Origin: Paramuribaculum sp.
GTDB taxonomy: Bacteria; Bacteroidota; Bacteroidia; Bacteroidales; Muribaculaceae
Length of the DNA stretch: 32,873 nucleotides
NCBI GenBank assembly: GCA_009775605.1
Contig: VSPV01000008.1
Coordinates: forward strand, 1-32,873
Reading direction: 5' to 3'
Below are positions 22,491 to 30,881 of this stretch, in pieces. The position numbers and the translations under genes are program-made. Below the pieces are notes generated by a model. The model searched no databases, was not told where the DNA came from, and saw nothing but the letters and a program-made list of their open reading frames with translations. Each line of letters starts with the position of its first letter. Position 1 is the stretch's first letter.

Positions 22491-23096
22491 TTATTTGCGG
22501 CATCCGCAGTCGAGCACGTAGCCGAAGCTGATGCTGAAGCGGGTGGGGCCTATCCATTTCGACGACCTCCAGCCTCCTATGGGGCGGTGGCGGTACGCGC
22601 CGCCGAGTTTGTATTTGTGGTAACGCATGTGAGCGTAGCCTACGCCCAGGTTTATGTCCATCTGCCAGCGGTCGTTGAACTTATGCTTCCAGCCGCCGCT
22701 CACACCCCCGCTCACGCCCCATCCGGCGCGGCGGAAGCTCTTGTCCATGTCGTTGTGGCGGTAGAGGCCTATGTTGAAGTCGCCATACATCAGGTAGCCG
22801 CCCAGATACCATCCGTGGGCCATTCGGCTGTCCAGCGTCTCCTTGAAGTAATAGCGGGCCTCGCCCGTGATCTGGAGGCTGCGGAACACTTCCTCATGCT
22901 TGTCGCTCATATATGGGAGCCAGAACACGTCGGCCGACAGCGCCCATCGGTGGTTGAGCTGGTGCTCGTAGCCGAGGTTGGGGCTTCCGCCCAGGGTGAG
23001 GGGAGCGTTTAGTTTCAGCATCTGGCCCGTGGCGAGGCCGGTGCCTGCCGCAATTGCGGCTATCAGTATGGCGATATGTCGCGTAATGGATTTCAT
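22491..23096 (-). CDS. DUF3575 outer-membrane-type protein, copy 2
   Basis: The 201-residue protein has a cleavable signal peptide ending near LATGQ and then alternating hydrophobic strands consistent with a small beta-barrel. Typical DUF3575 stretches are LTLGGSPNLGYEHQL, SLQITGEARYYFKE, WYLGGYLMYGDFNIGLY and RFSISFGYVLDCGC at the end. DUF3575 genes accompany type V fimbrial loci in Bacteroidetes, though their molecular role is not established. It is the last gene of the locus. Much of its length matches the other copy at 30008-30613, for example WQMDINLGVGYAH in both. Confidence 0.88.
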   Translation of the reverse strand: MKSITRHIAILIAAIAAGTGLATGQMLKLNAPLTLGGSPNLGYEHQLNHRWALSADVFWLPYMSDKHEEVFRSLQITGEARYYFKETLDSRMAHGWYLGGYLMYGDFNIGLYRHNDMDKSFRRAGWGVSGGVSGGWKHKFNDRWQMDINLGVGYAHMRYHKYKLGGAYRHRPIGGWRSSKWIGPTRFSISFGYVLDCGCRK

Positions 23097-23155
23097 GACT
23101 TCACTGTTTGTTTCGGAATGAGTGTGGTTGCGTTAGTTATCACGTGGCGGTGCGG

Positions 23156-24094
23156 TCAGGAGTTGGGCTTCTTGCCGCCGATTTCGCTCTCGCTGCCGTC
23201 GATTGCCGAGTCCCAGCCTACGAGGCTCACGGTTATGCCGTTGTTGTTTATGTCAATAATGGCGCGGTCGCCGGGGGTGAGCACCAGCGGCGAGGTGTCG
23301 GGCAGTCTCAGGCCGTGGGTGTAGTTTGCCAGCGAATTGCCGTTTTTGTCGGAAAGGTGAAGCACGAGGTCAAGCACCGATTCCGGCGCGGTGGGAAAGA
23401 GATAGGCGGTGAACTGGAATATGGCTCCGTCGGCGTCGGCGGGGTATTTTGCCGGGGAGTGGAAGAAGTAAAGCGCGTGTCCCTCGGCCACGGCATCTGG
23501 CACGGTGTCGGCGGCGAGGCGCTGCACGGAGGCCACGTTGTTGATGCGCACAATGGCTTTCCCCACGGCGTCGGCGTCAACGTCGGTGGCGCGGTAGCGC
23601 ACGTCGATGCGTGCCGGGTATCTGATGATTTCCGCAGTGTCGGTGATTTCGGTGGCGCCGTCGTGCGGACGGTCTATATAGTCAAGCCGCAGGTCGCCGG
23701 GGCCTTTGGTGAAGGGTGGCTGCGGGTGCGACATGAGCTGGAATGATGCCTGCTCGTGTATGGGGTCAGGATTGAAGTCCACGCTGTCGGTGTTGGCGAG
23801 CACACACACTTTGTAATCGCCTTTGTCAAGCCTGAACTCGAATATGCCCTCGGCTATTTTCGACTGGTCGGTGGTAGACTGGCCGCCCTGTGTGTAACCC
23901 TGTGCGGTCAGGGCGCCTGTGGCGCGGTCGTAGATCAGCACGTGGCAGTTGTTGACTATATGGTCTCTGACTTCGGGCACAAACACGCGGTAGTTGATGG
24001 TACCCTCGAAATAATTGTAAGTACACGAGGCTGCAGCCAGCAGCATTATCGCGGGCGTGCAGGCCAGTATACGCTTTATTGTTTTTCCTGACAT
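23156..24094 (-). CDS. FimB/Mfa2-family fimbrial anchor lipoprotein
   Basis: The 312-residue lipoprotein has signal MLLAAASC (Cys24) followed by TYNYFEGTINYRVFVPEVRDHIVNNCHVLIYDRATG. That is the characteristic opening of Mfa2/FimB-like anchors (short N-terminus, then a first beta-sandwich strand with an I-Y-D motif). Two beta-sandwich domains are expected; later strands include FRLDKGDYKVCVLANTDS, a typical fimbrillin-fold signature, and a C-terminal VLTPGDRAIIDINNNGITVS. Anchors of this group terminate pilus assembly and fix the fibre to the outer membrane. It lies 55 bp after fimbrillin 2 and 59 bp before the DUF3575 gene. Confidence 0.85.
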   Translation of the reverse strand: MSGKTIKRILACTPAIMLLAAASCTYNYFEGTINYRVFVPEVRDHIVNNCHVLIYDRATGALTAQGYTQGGQSTTDQSKIAEGIFEFRLDKGDYKVCVLANTDSVDFNPDPIHEQASFQLMSHPQPPFTKGPGDLRLDYIDRPHDGATEITDTAEIIRYPARIDVRYRATDVDADAVGKAIVRINNVASVQRLAADTVPDAVAEGHALYFFHSPAKYPADADGAIFQFTAYLFPTAPESVLDLVLHLSDKNGNSLANYTHGLRLPDTSPLVLTPGDRAIIDINNNGITVSLVGWDSAIDGSESEIGGKKPNS

Positions 24095-24149
24095 CTGTTC
24101 TGGAGTGTTGGATTGTGTGAGTGCGTAATGATATTTGAGCTGACGTATG

Positions 24150-25613
24150 TCAGAGCTCCACGTTTGTCACTTTGTGGGCCGGATTCCAGTCCTGCGGTTC
24201 CTTCACCACTATGGTGAGGGTGCCGGAGTTGTCGGGGCGGGTGGGCACTTCCATCTGTCCTCCGTCCTTGAAGGTGATGTTGACTTCGCGGATCTTGCCC
24301 GGCTCGAAAGGCTCGTTGATATAGCCTTCCCAGTAAACGGTGTGGGGCTCGGTGAGCACTCCCTCCTTGCACTCGTGGCCCGGAAGACCGAGGGCGGAAA
24401 TCACCAGCAGATAGCGGTTTTCGTTGAGCACGGGGTTTTCCGGCGTGAGCATGTGGGCCTTGTGGTTGGGCATCACCAGAATGTCGCGCCACGATGTGGC
24501 CCTGTAGGGGTCGGCCTCGCCAAGCCCGACTATGTCGCCGGGATACCCGGCGTCGGGTGCGTAGCCTTTCTTCACATATCCCTGCGTGGGGTTTTCGTCG
24601 AAGAAGTGGCGTGTCACTTCGTTGCTCACGGGGCGGGTGACCAGAATGTCGGTCTGATTCATCACCGGCGAGACGCCTTTGAAGTATTCCACACCGTCTA
24701 TAATCATGTTGTCGTGGATGGGGAGCATTACCGAGGGGAGCGTCACCACCATTATCATGGCGTGGGACGAGAAGTTGAGCTTGCCGCCTTCGCGCAGGTT
24801 GATGTCGGCGTTGTTCAGGTCGTCGGCCTCGCCTGCCAGATTGAGCCTCAGGCGCATCATTGACACCTGGCGTTCAAGCGTGATTTCGGCATGGGTCTCC
24901 TGCTCGGCGATCACCTGCACCATGTCGGGGAATTCGCCGCCAATCTGCATGTCGGTCTGTCGGCCAACGCCCATGAAAATCTCTGCGGGCGCTTCGAACG
25001 GCAGCGACGTGCGCGTCACGCCCGTGGCGTTGAGGTCGTCGAGGTAGAAGCGGGGGAACTCGAAGGGCTTATGCTCTATTCGGGCGCGGTGTATGCGGGT
25101 GTTGATCACGTTTTCCTGATTCCATCGCATTGCCAGGCCGTCGAGGTATGTGACCACCGGCTCGGTGCCGCTGTTGGCGTTGGCCACGGCCATCAGGTGG
25201 TAGGTTCCGTTGGGAACGTCGGCATAAGTGTAGGTGATGCGTCCGGTGTTGAAGGGGTCGGTCTCCAGCGCCTGTTTTATCTCGTCGCCCGATATGTAGC
25301 GTGAGAACACTATGAAGTTGTTCTGGTCATAGAGGAAAATCTGGAGCGAGTGTATATTGTCCCAGCTTGTGAGGGGTATCGCGTCGGATATCGCCGTGGC
25401 AGGGGAGCTGCCGTTCGACGATGTGCCTCCCGTTCCCGGTGCGGTGTCGGAGCGCGAGCCGTCGGATTTGGCGAAATCAATGGTGAAGGCGATTATACCC
25501 GTGCCCTCCTTTTCCTCGGGAGTTTCGGGTTCCGAAGAATTGTCGGCGCAGGAGGCCAGCAGAGCGGAGGCGGCAAGGAGGGCTGTTGCCAGGTAAACTA
25601 CACTTTTTTTCAT
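24150..25613 (-). CDS. Major fimbrillin, Mfa1/FimA-like, paralogue 2
   Basis: The 487-residue lipoprotein precursor has its lipobox at ALLASC (Cys22). A negatively charged stretch is followed by GIIAFTIDFAKSDGSRSD. Type V pilins are trimmed after an arginine by an Rgp-like protease, and Arg54 is the obvious candidate here (inference). The middle shows the fimbrillin landmarks VTSWDNI-like LTSWDNIHSLQIFLYD, GTYHLMAVANANS and VSMMRLRLNLAG. The C-terminal strand (LTIVVKEPQDWNP...) fits the donor-strand position. It is plainly related to the protein encoded at 30882-32285 across the whole length (NRYLLVISALGLPGHECKEG against NRYLLIISAKGLPGHVTKKG). Confidence 0.88.
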   Translation of the reverse strand: MKKSVVYLATALLAASALLASCADNSSEPETPEEKEGTGIIAFTIDFAKSDGSRSDTAPGTGGTSSNGSSPATAISDAIPLTSWDNIHSLQIFLYDQNNFIVFSRYISGDEIKQALETDPFNTGRITYTYADVPNGTYHLMAVANANSGTEPVVTYLDGLAMRWNQENVINTRIHRARIEHKPFEFPRFYLDDLNATGVTRTSLPFEAPAEIFMGVGRQTDMQIGGEFPDMVQVIAEQETHAEITLERQVSMMRLRLNLAGEADDLNNADINLREGGKLNFSSHAMIMVVTLPSVMLPIHDNMIIDGVEYFKGVSPVMNQTDILVTRPVSNEVTRHFFDENPTQGYVKKGYAPDAGYPGDIVGLGEADPYRATSWRDILVMPNHKAHMLTPENPVLNENRYLLVISALGLPGHECKEGVLTEPHTVYWEGYINEPFEPGKIREVNITFKDGGQMEVPTRPDNSGTLTIVVKEPQDWNPAHKVTNVEL

Positions 25614-25690
25614 GCTTGATATCTGAGAGAATTGACTGCTTTTATATCGGGGAATGTCTGAGAAGGAGAGAATGCCGGGGCATAAGACCG

Positions 25691-27385
25691 TCAGTTATGT
25701 CTTACCACCACAATTTCGGCCGACACGGGACGGTCGGCGGCGTCGCCGCATGTCTTGTGCATGCGGGCGGTTCTGTTGGTTCCTTTGCTTATGTGGAGCC
25801 AAGCCCCGGGATTGTATTTGCTGTTGATATCGGTGACGAAATAGCTTTGGGCTATCAGGGAGGTGGCCACGTCACTGAAGTTGGTAAGGCCGAACCATAT
25901 GGGCGATGTCTGGCCCGTGATGCCATACACGCGCCAGTTTTTCTCGCCGGTGTTGATGAGGTTCACGGAATATGTGGTGGATTTGTTCACGGCCACATCG
26001 TTGAAATGCCATTTCACCCTGATGGGAAGCTCGAGGTTGTCGGCTACCACGGTGAGGTCGCCTTCATGGTCGGCGTTGTCCTTCACGAAGTCGGCGTTTA
26101 TCACATATTTCTTGCCGCCGGTGGATACCACACGGATATTCGAGAGCCAGGGGTATGAGGCCGCGGTTTTCACCACCGGGGTGGTGGGGCCGGTGTACTG
26201 GATGTCGGCTATCTTCACGCTCGGGGTCGAGGCGGTGGTGGAGTTGGCTCCGAACAGCTCGAAGGTGTTGCACGTCAGGCACAGCATATACTGCTGGTCG
26301 GCCGCCACGCCCGAGTAGTCGCCGGAGCTTTCCGTTACGGTGGCGCGCAGGCGGTTGTTTGTGGGCTTGCCGCTGATGGCGGTTGACAGGTCGGCATATC
26401 CGCGGTCGGTCACGCGGGTGATCTTGAGCAGATAGCGGTGGTTGCGCACTATGCTGTAGGGCGTTCCGGCGGCGTTAGTCATCAGAATCTTGTAGTAGCC
26501 CGACACTCCCTTGTATTTGGCCTTTATTATCACGCTCATGTAGGCCGACGAGGTGCATGTGCGTTCATAGGCGTAAAGTACCGGAGTTGAACTGTAGACG
26601 GGCCATTTGTAAGGGTCGGTGCCATATACATTGGTTGGCCGCGGCACGGTGGGATTGGCCGTCGGGGCGGTCGTCACGTTGTCGGTGGGCGTGAGATAGC
26701 CTGTGGCTCCGGGGTCGCAGAGCGACGCACCTTCTATCTCGAAGTCCGAGAGGCCGTTCTCGGGAGTGCCGGCGTCGGCGCTCACCACGATAGAGGCCAC
26801 TGTACGTAGGAGCTTGCCGCCGTCCATGGTGGTGTTGGTGACTATACCGTTGTTGAGCACAATGCGTCCCCACATCACCGGGGGCATAATCTGCGGCTGC
26901 ACCATGCGGGTCTCGTCGACGGGCTTGGTGATGAGATTGCGCACGTTGGCCTCCGGAGCGCCTGGCGTGAGGGCCGAAAAGTCGAGGCGGTCGGCATCGG
27001 TGGCGGCGTCGCGGCTGTTGGCCACCAGATGCACGGTGCGCTTCTGGGCTATCTTGTCGAAAAGGAGGGTGGCGGTCACCTTGCCTCCTTCGCCGCGCTC
27101 AATGCGCGTGGCCTGCAGGCGCTCTATAAACTGCCCGTTTTCGTCAAACACCAGTCCGTCGAGAGTCAGGATGTCTGACTCGGGGTCGGATGTAGCGCCA
27201 TCTGCGCGCGAGTCCACCGGGTCCTCCGTATGCTGAGGCATCTGCACGGAAATCGTGGCTTCCACCTTTCCTTCATGCTCGGTGGAAGCTGGTTCGCGCT
27301 CCTTGGCTCCGTCAGTCGAGCAGCCTGCAATCACAGTTGAGAGCAGCATAGAAAGCACAGTTTTTGATTTGAGCAAAGTTCTCAT
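25691..27385 (-). CDS. Fimbrial accessory/tip lipoprotein (FimC/FimD/Mfa3-like)
   Basis: The 564-residue lipoprotein has its lipobox at STVIAGC (Cys22). After a polar linker comes a fimbrillin-type first domain: EATISVQMP, then ILTLDGLVFDENGQFIERL, then KRTVHLVANSRDA, a pattern shared by accessory pilins. A later region (MLCLTCNTFELFGAN, SYPWLSNIRVVSTGGKKYVI) is beta-rich and ends with KTCGDAADRPVSAEIVVVRHN. Position between the larger tip protein and fimbrillin 2, and length above a simple pilin, suggest a minor subunit or tip protein. I cannot assign it to a specific P. gingivalis counterpart. Confidence 0.75.
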   Translation of the reverse strand: MRTLLKSKTVLSMLLSTVIAGCSTDGAKEREPASTEHEGKVEATISVQMPQHTEDPVDSRADGATSDPESDILTLDGLVFDENGQFIERLQATRIERGEGGKVTATLLFDKIAQKRTVHLVANSRDAATDADRLDFSALTPGAPEANVRNLITKPVDETRMVQPQIMPPVMWGRIVLNNGIVTNTTMDGGKLLRTVASIVVSADAGTPENGLSDFEIEGASLCDPGATGYLTPTDNVTTAPTANPTVPRPTNVYGTDPYKWPVYSSTPVLYAYERTCTSSAYMSVIIKAKYKGVSGYYKILMTNAAGTPYSIVRNHRYLLKITRVTDRGYADLSTAISGKPTNNRLRATVTESSGDYSGVAADQQYMLCLTCNTFELFGANSTTASTPSVKIADIQYTGPTTPVVKTAASYPWLSNIRVVSTGGKKYVINADFVKDNADHEGDLTVVADNLELPIRVKWHFNDVAVNKSTTYSVNLINTGEKNWRVYGITGQTSPIWFGLTNFSDVATSLIAQSYFVTDINSKYNPGAWLHISKGTNRTARMHKTCGDAADRPVSAEIVVVRHN

Positions 27386-27441
27386 TTATATATCTTTCTT
27401 TTGATTTTTACGTTTCAATAGATGCATCGCAGAGAATGGGA

Positions 27442-29949
27442 TTAGCTTGCATTTGCACCTTTGGTAAATCGGGCGGTGTGGCGTTTTCGGTCGTATTCCA
27501 CCGTGCAGAACACCTCTCCCGGATTATATCGGGTTGATGTACTCATGCTAAAGGACTGTCTTTTTACTTCTATGCCTCCGGAGTTGTTGAAGTTGGTTCC
27601 CGACTGTACCATGGTTCCTCCGCGATAGAAGTAAACTGTGCAGGTTATAGGTCCACTTCCCCCTGAGGTATACCATCCGGCACGGCATTCAAGCTTCATG
27701 ACACGAGGAATCATTTTGTTTTTCTGAGCATCTGTCAGGCCGTTGAGCTTCATACCGGGATATGGGAACGTATTGAGTTCTTTGGCGTTGAAAAACACTG
27801 TCTCTCCTTGTCCTCCGGTGGCGTCTCCGCCCCATCTGAGACATTGTTTGCTAGAGCCATCAATCAGTGTTATATTGTATCCGTTGGCATTATTCTGACT
27901 CCAGCCGCACCATTTATTATTAAAGCTGCTTACATTGGGCATGCTGTAAGTCTGGCCGTGATAATCCTGACTATTTGGATTACCGGTAAATCCCACTCTG
28001 ATATCAACGTCTTTAGAAGCCCAAGTGAATTTCACCACGAAGTAGTCGAATTCAGGGGTATTCACCATGATAACCTGATCGAGCCAGAGAGTCACCGTAT
28101 AGTCCGGGTCGGTTTCATGAGCCAGAGTAATGGTATCGTAACGGTCGTCGCCGGAAGGATTACTCAATGACCTGAAATGAAACAGGCCTGTGTTTTTGTC
28201 ATACCAGGAATAGTTTTCGTCGACAAAGTTGGGATATTTCGATATGGTTGCTCCGCGTGAGCCTCCGGCAACCTTGATAAGGTCGGTGGTTATGTCTTTG
28301 TAGGTAGTCCCCTCTGGTTGCTCGAGTTCCACAATATCGTCTGTAAGGCCGATAAAGAGATTGTCTACCCATATCGAGGCCGTGTCGAGAGTCTCTGTGT
28401 TCATGAAAATCACGCGCTCACGTCCGAAAGCTTTGTTGTAGTCGGAGAAGTCTACATCACTGTCGTTGAATCGGGTAAGTGTTACATTTTCCGTTTTGCC
28501 CGCACCGCCTGTGGGTGTATTGTACACGCGTAGATTAGGCAGGATTTTCCATCCGCCGGATATGGATGTCACATCGACATTACGTGTGGGATGGGGTGGA
28601 GATACCCACATCTCGCGGTTGCTTACAGTGCCGGTTTCATGCACTTCGATGGTGCCCTCGTCGGGGCGCTGGGTCACGGGGATGCGGCGCTCGAGGTTGC
28701 CGTCGCGGAGTGTTATATATGATGAGCGGGGATGTCCAACTTCATATGTGGTGACATCGGCCTCGAGGGCATACATCGTATCGCTGATTTTCTTGACGGT
28801 GAGCCAGGATGCGTCGCCGGCTTTGGTGAGGGTCACGGGCCGGCGCGAGTCTATGCGGATGGTGTCGCGGTAGGCGAACTCGACCTTGGGCTTGTCGGTG
28901 ACGATTTCGGCGTTTGACACGTCGGCGTCGGCGCTTTCCTCGCTCCAGGGAAGAATCTGGGCCTCAACGTTGAGCTTGCGTTTGTTGTAGCTCACATACA
29001 CGTCGTAAACGCCGTTGACGCGCGGCGCATATCCCAGCACTATATTGTTTTTTACCACGTGAGTGCCGTCGAGGCAGGTGAAATCCACATTGAGGCGCAG
29101 AAGGCAGGTGGTGGTGTCAACGGGCTCGGAGGCCGAGTAGTCGAGGCCGCGGTGGGCGGGGATAATGTATTCGAACTCCTGGTCGGAGATGGTCTTGTTG
29201 TCTTCGGGCGTTGTCTCGTAGCGCACGTCGAACGCTCCGCGCAGGGGCTGGGCGCTGATTTCGGGATTGTCTTTGTCGGGATAGAGGCCTCCGCGCCAGT
29301 TGAGGGTGGAGGGAACGTTGGTGATGGTGAAGATCTGCTGTTGGGATGGGTCGAGGTCTTCGGAGCTTTTGAAGCGTACCACTACCTTGGCCACGTTGCG
29401 CACCATCTGGGCATCGACGGTGTAGTCACGGTCTGGCACGAATTCGTCGATATTGTAGTCGGGGTCGGTCACCTGCCATTTGCCGCTGAATCGGAAGTTG
29501 TCAACCAAAGCGGTGAAGAGCTCGGGGGCGTTCTGAAGAGTATTGTTTTCCGAACGCATGGAGTACATAGGGCAGTCCTGGGCTCTCTTGCTGTATTCAG
29601 GCTTGGTGATTGTTCCTTCTTCAAGCGGCTCGCGCGATGACACGAGCGAGAAGTTCCACACGCCTTCGCCGAGATTGAACGTGAGACGGTCGTCGCCCAT
29701 AGGGGTCAGAGCAGGCTCCTCCACGAAGCCTCCGTTGCCCAGGCCCACACTGTCGGCGTGAAACTGGAAGAGGCGGGTGTTGGCTGCGAGGTCGCCCGAG
29801 CGCGAGAGCGTGCGTCCGAGCCTGATAACCATCTGGCCGGGGTTTACCTTGTTTTCCGGTGCCACACCGTCGGCGAAGTCATCGCTGCCGTCGCTGCAGG
29901 CCGCACATGCCATAAGGGCCGAAATCATAACATATCGTAAGCTTTTCAT
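27442..29949 (-). CDS. Large fimbrial tip/accessory lipoprotein with a BACON-type domain
   Basis: The 835-residue lipoprotein has its lipobox at MACAAC (Cys18). Residues about 35-335 resemble a fimbrillin/DUF4906-like module (NVAKVVVRFKSS, FEYIIPAHRGLDYS, closing VNGVYDVYVSYNKRKLNVEA and ILPW). Residues about 355-430 read as a BACON domain, often tied to mucin or carbohydrate contact (aromatic core SWLTVKK, ending IPVTQRPDEGT). The remaining 400 residues are beta-rich and Gly/Asn-rich (WCGWSQNNANGYNITLIDGSS) and I do not recognise them. It is the largest product of the locus and the best candidate for the adhesive tip. This reading is inference from position and architecture. Confidence 0.72.
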   Translation of the reverse strand: MKSLRYVMISALMACAACSDGSDDFADGVAPENKVNPGQMVIRLGRTLSRSGDLAANTRLFQFHADSVGLGNGGFVEEPALTPMGDDRLTFNLGEGVWNFSLVSSREPLEEGTITKPEYSKRAQDCPMYSMRSENNTLQNAPELFTALVDNFRFSGKWQVTDPDYNIDEFVPDRDYTVDAQMVRNVAKVVVRFKSSEDLDPSQQQIFTITNVPSTLNWRGGLYPDKDNPEISAQPLRGAFDVRYETTPEDNKTISDQEFEYIIPAHRGLDYSASEPVDTTTCLLRLNVDFTCLDGTHVVKNNIVLGYAPRVNGVYDVYVSYNKRKLNVEAQILPWSEESADADVSNAEIVTDKPKVEFAYRDTIRIDSRRPVTLTKAGDASWLTVKKISDTMYALEADVTTYEVGHPRSSYITLRDGNLERRIPVTQRPDEGTIEVHETGTVSNREMWVSPPHPTRNVDVTSISGGWKILPNLRVYNTPTGGAGKTENVTLTRFNDSDVDFSDYNKAFGRERVIFMNTETLDTASIWVDNLFIGLTDDIVELEQPEGTTYKDITTDLIKVAGGSRGATISKYPNFVDENYSWYDKNTGLFHFRSLSNPSGDDRYDTITLAHETDPDYTVTLWLDQVIMVNTPEFDYFVVKFTWASKDVDIRVGFTGNPNSQDYHGQTYSMPNVSSFNNKWCGWSQNNANGYNITLIDGSSKQCLRWGGDATGGQGETVFFNAKELNTFPYPGMKLNGLTDAQKNKMIPRVMKLECRAGWYTSGGSGPITCTVYFYRGGTMVQSGTNFNNSGGIEVKRQSFSMSTSTRYNPGEVFCTVEYDRKRHTARFTKGANAS

Positions 29950-30007
29950 CTTAACGTGTCGGTATGAGTGGTTGTTGTTGGCTGAATCAGTGGAAATATA
30001 GAGGAGA

Positions 30008-30613
30008 TTATTCTTTTACGCATCCGCAGTCAAATACATAGCCGAAGCTGATGCTGAAGCGCACGGGCCCTCCCCATGGTCGGGTGTGCCAGGTTCCTAT
30101 GCGGAGAGCCTGCGGATCGTCGAGACGGTATTTGTGATACTGGATATGGGCGTAACCCACACCGAGGTTTATATCCATCTGCCAGTGGGAGTTGAAGCGG
30201 TGTTTCCAACCGCCTGATACGCCTGCGCTCACTCCCCAGCCTTGACGGCGGTAGGAGGGGTCGCCGTCGGTATTGTCGCGTTTGAGGCCTATGTTGAAGT
30301 CGCCGTACATGGCATAGGCTCCGAGATACCATCCGGCGGCGAGGCGCTCGCCCGAGGCTTCCTCGAAGTAGTAGCGCAGTTCGCCGGCAAGCTGAAGGCT
30401 GCGGAACACTTCGTGGTCGTGGCCCCATTTGTAGGGGAGCCATAGGAGGTCGCCGGCAGCCGACAGACGCGGGGTTAGCTGGTGCTCGTAGCCGAAGTTG
30501 GGACTTCCGGCGAGAGCGGCCGGAGCATTGATTTTTACCATCTGCGCTGAGGCGGGAATGCATGCGCCCAGGGCTGTGACGATAAGCAGGATTATACGCG
30601 CTGTCGTTTTCAT
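30008..30613 (-). CDS. DUF3575 outer-membrane-type protein, copy 1
   Basis: The 201-residue protein has a signal peptide (IILLIVTALGACIPASAQ) followed by the DUF3575 pattern: ALAGSPNFGYEHQLTPRLSA, SLQLAGELRYYFEE, WYLGAYAMYGDFNIGL, a conserved GWGVSAGVSGGWKHRF, and RFSISFGYVFDCGC at the end. It has the same length as copy 2 (22491-23096) and is clearly its paralogue. It lies 58 bp upstream of the large tip gene and about 270 bp after fimbrillin 1, behind a strong hairpin. No TAnnTTTG box is visible in that gap, so expression probably depends on read-through. Confidence 0.88.
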   Translation of the reverse strand: MKTTARIILLIVTALGACIPASAQMVKINAPAALAGSPNFGYEHQLTPRLSAAGDLLWLPYKWGHDHEVFRSLQLAGELRYYFEEASGERLAAGWYLGAYAMYGDFNIGLKRDNTDGDPSYRRQGWGVSAGVSGGWKHRFNSHWQMDINLGVGYAHIQYHKYRLDDPQALRIGTWHTRPWGGPVRFSISFGYVFDCGCVKE

Positions 30614-30777
30614 ATCTGGCGGATTGAGTGTAAGCGGGGGTGAATATATGTTGTGGTAAGCTTTATTGTCTGTTTTAGGAAAGCGGGGCCCAGGTGGCTG
30701 ATTTAGCTGTCTAAGCTGATTTTAACCTTCCGGCTGCGCTTTGGCGGGGAGAGTCTTTTGGTGGAAGAGAGAAGAAA

Positions 30778-30838
30778 ATTCCGGGGGCGCAGAGCCTGTG
30801 CGGAGGTGCACGGATCGCGCCCCCGGAATAGGTTTTTT
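30778..30838. terminator. Strong hairpin between fimbrillin 1 and DUF3575 copy 1
   Basis: ATTCCGGGGGCGC (30778-30790) and its exact complement GCGCCCCCGGAAT (30817-30829) form a 13-bp GC-rich stem, and the 26-nt loop contains a further small stem. On the minus strand TTTTCTTCTC follows directly; on the plus side a run of nine T follows after AGG. It lies 53 bp after the fimbrillin 1 stop and should end most transcripts there. The rest of the 268-bp gap 30614-30881 shows no gene and no consensus promoter. Confidence 0.85.
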
Positions 30839-30881
30839 TTTGCTTCAGGTCATGGCGTGTTGCCCTGGCCTTTTGCGTGGA

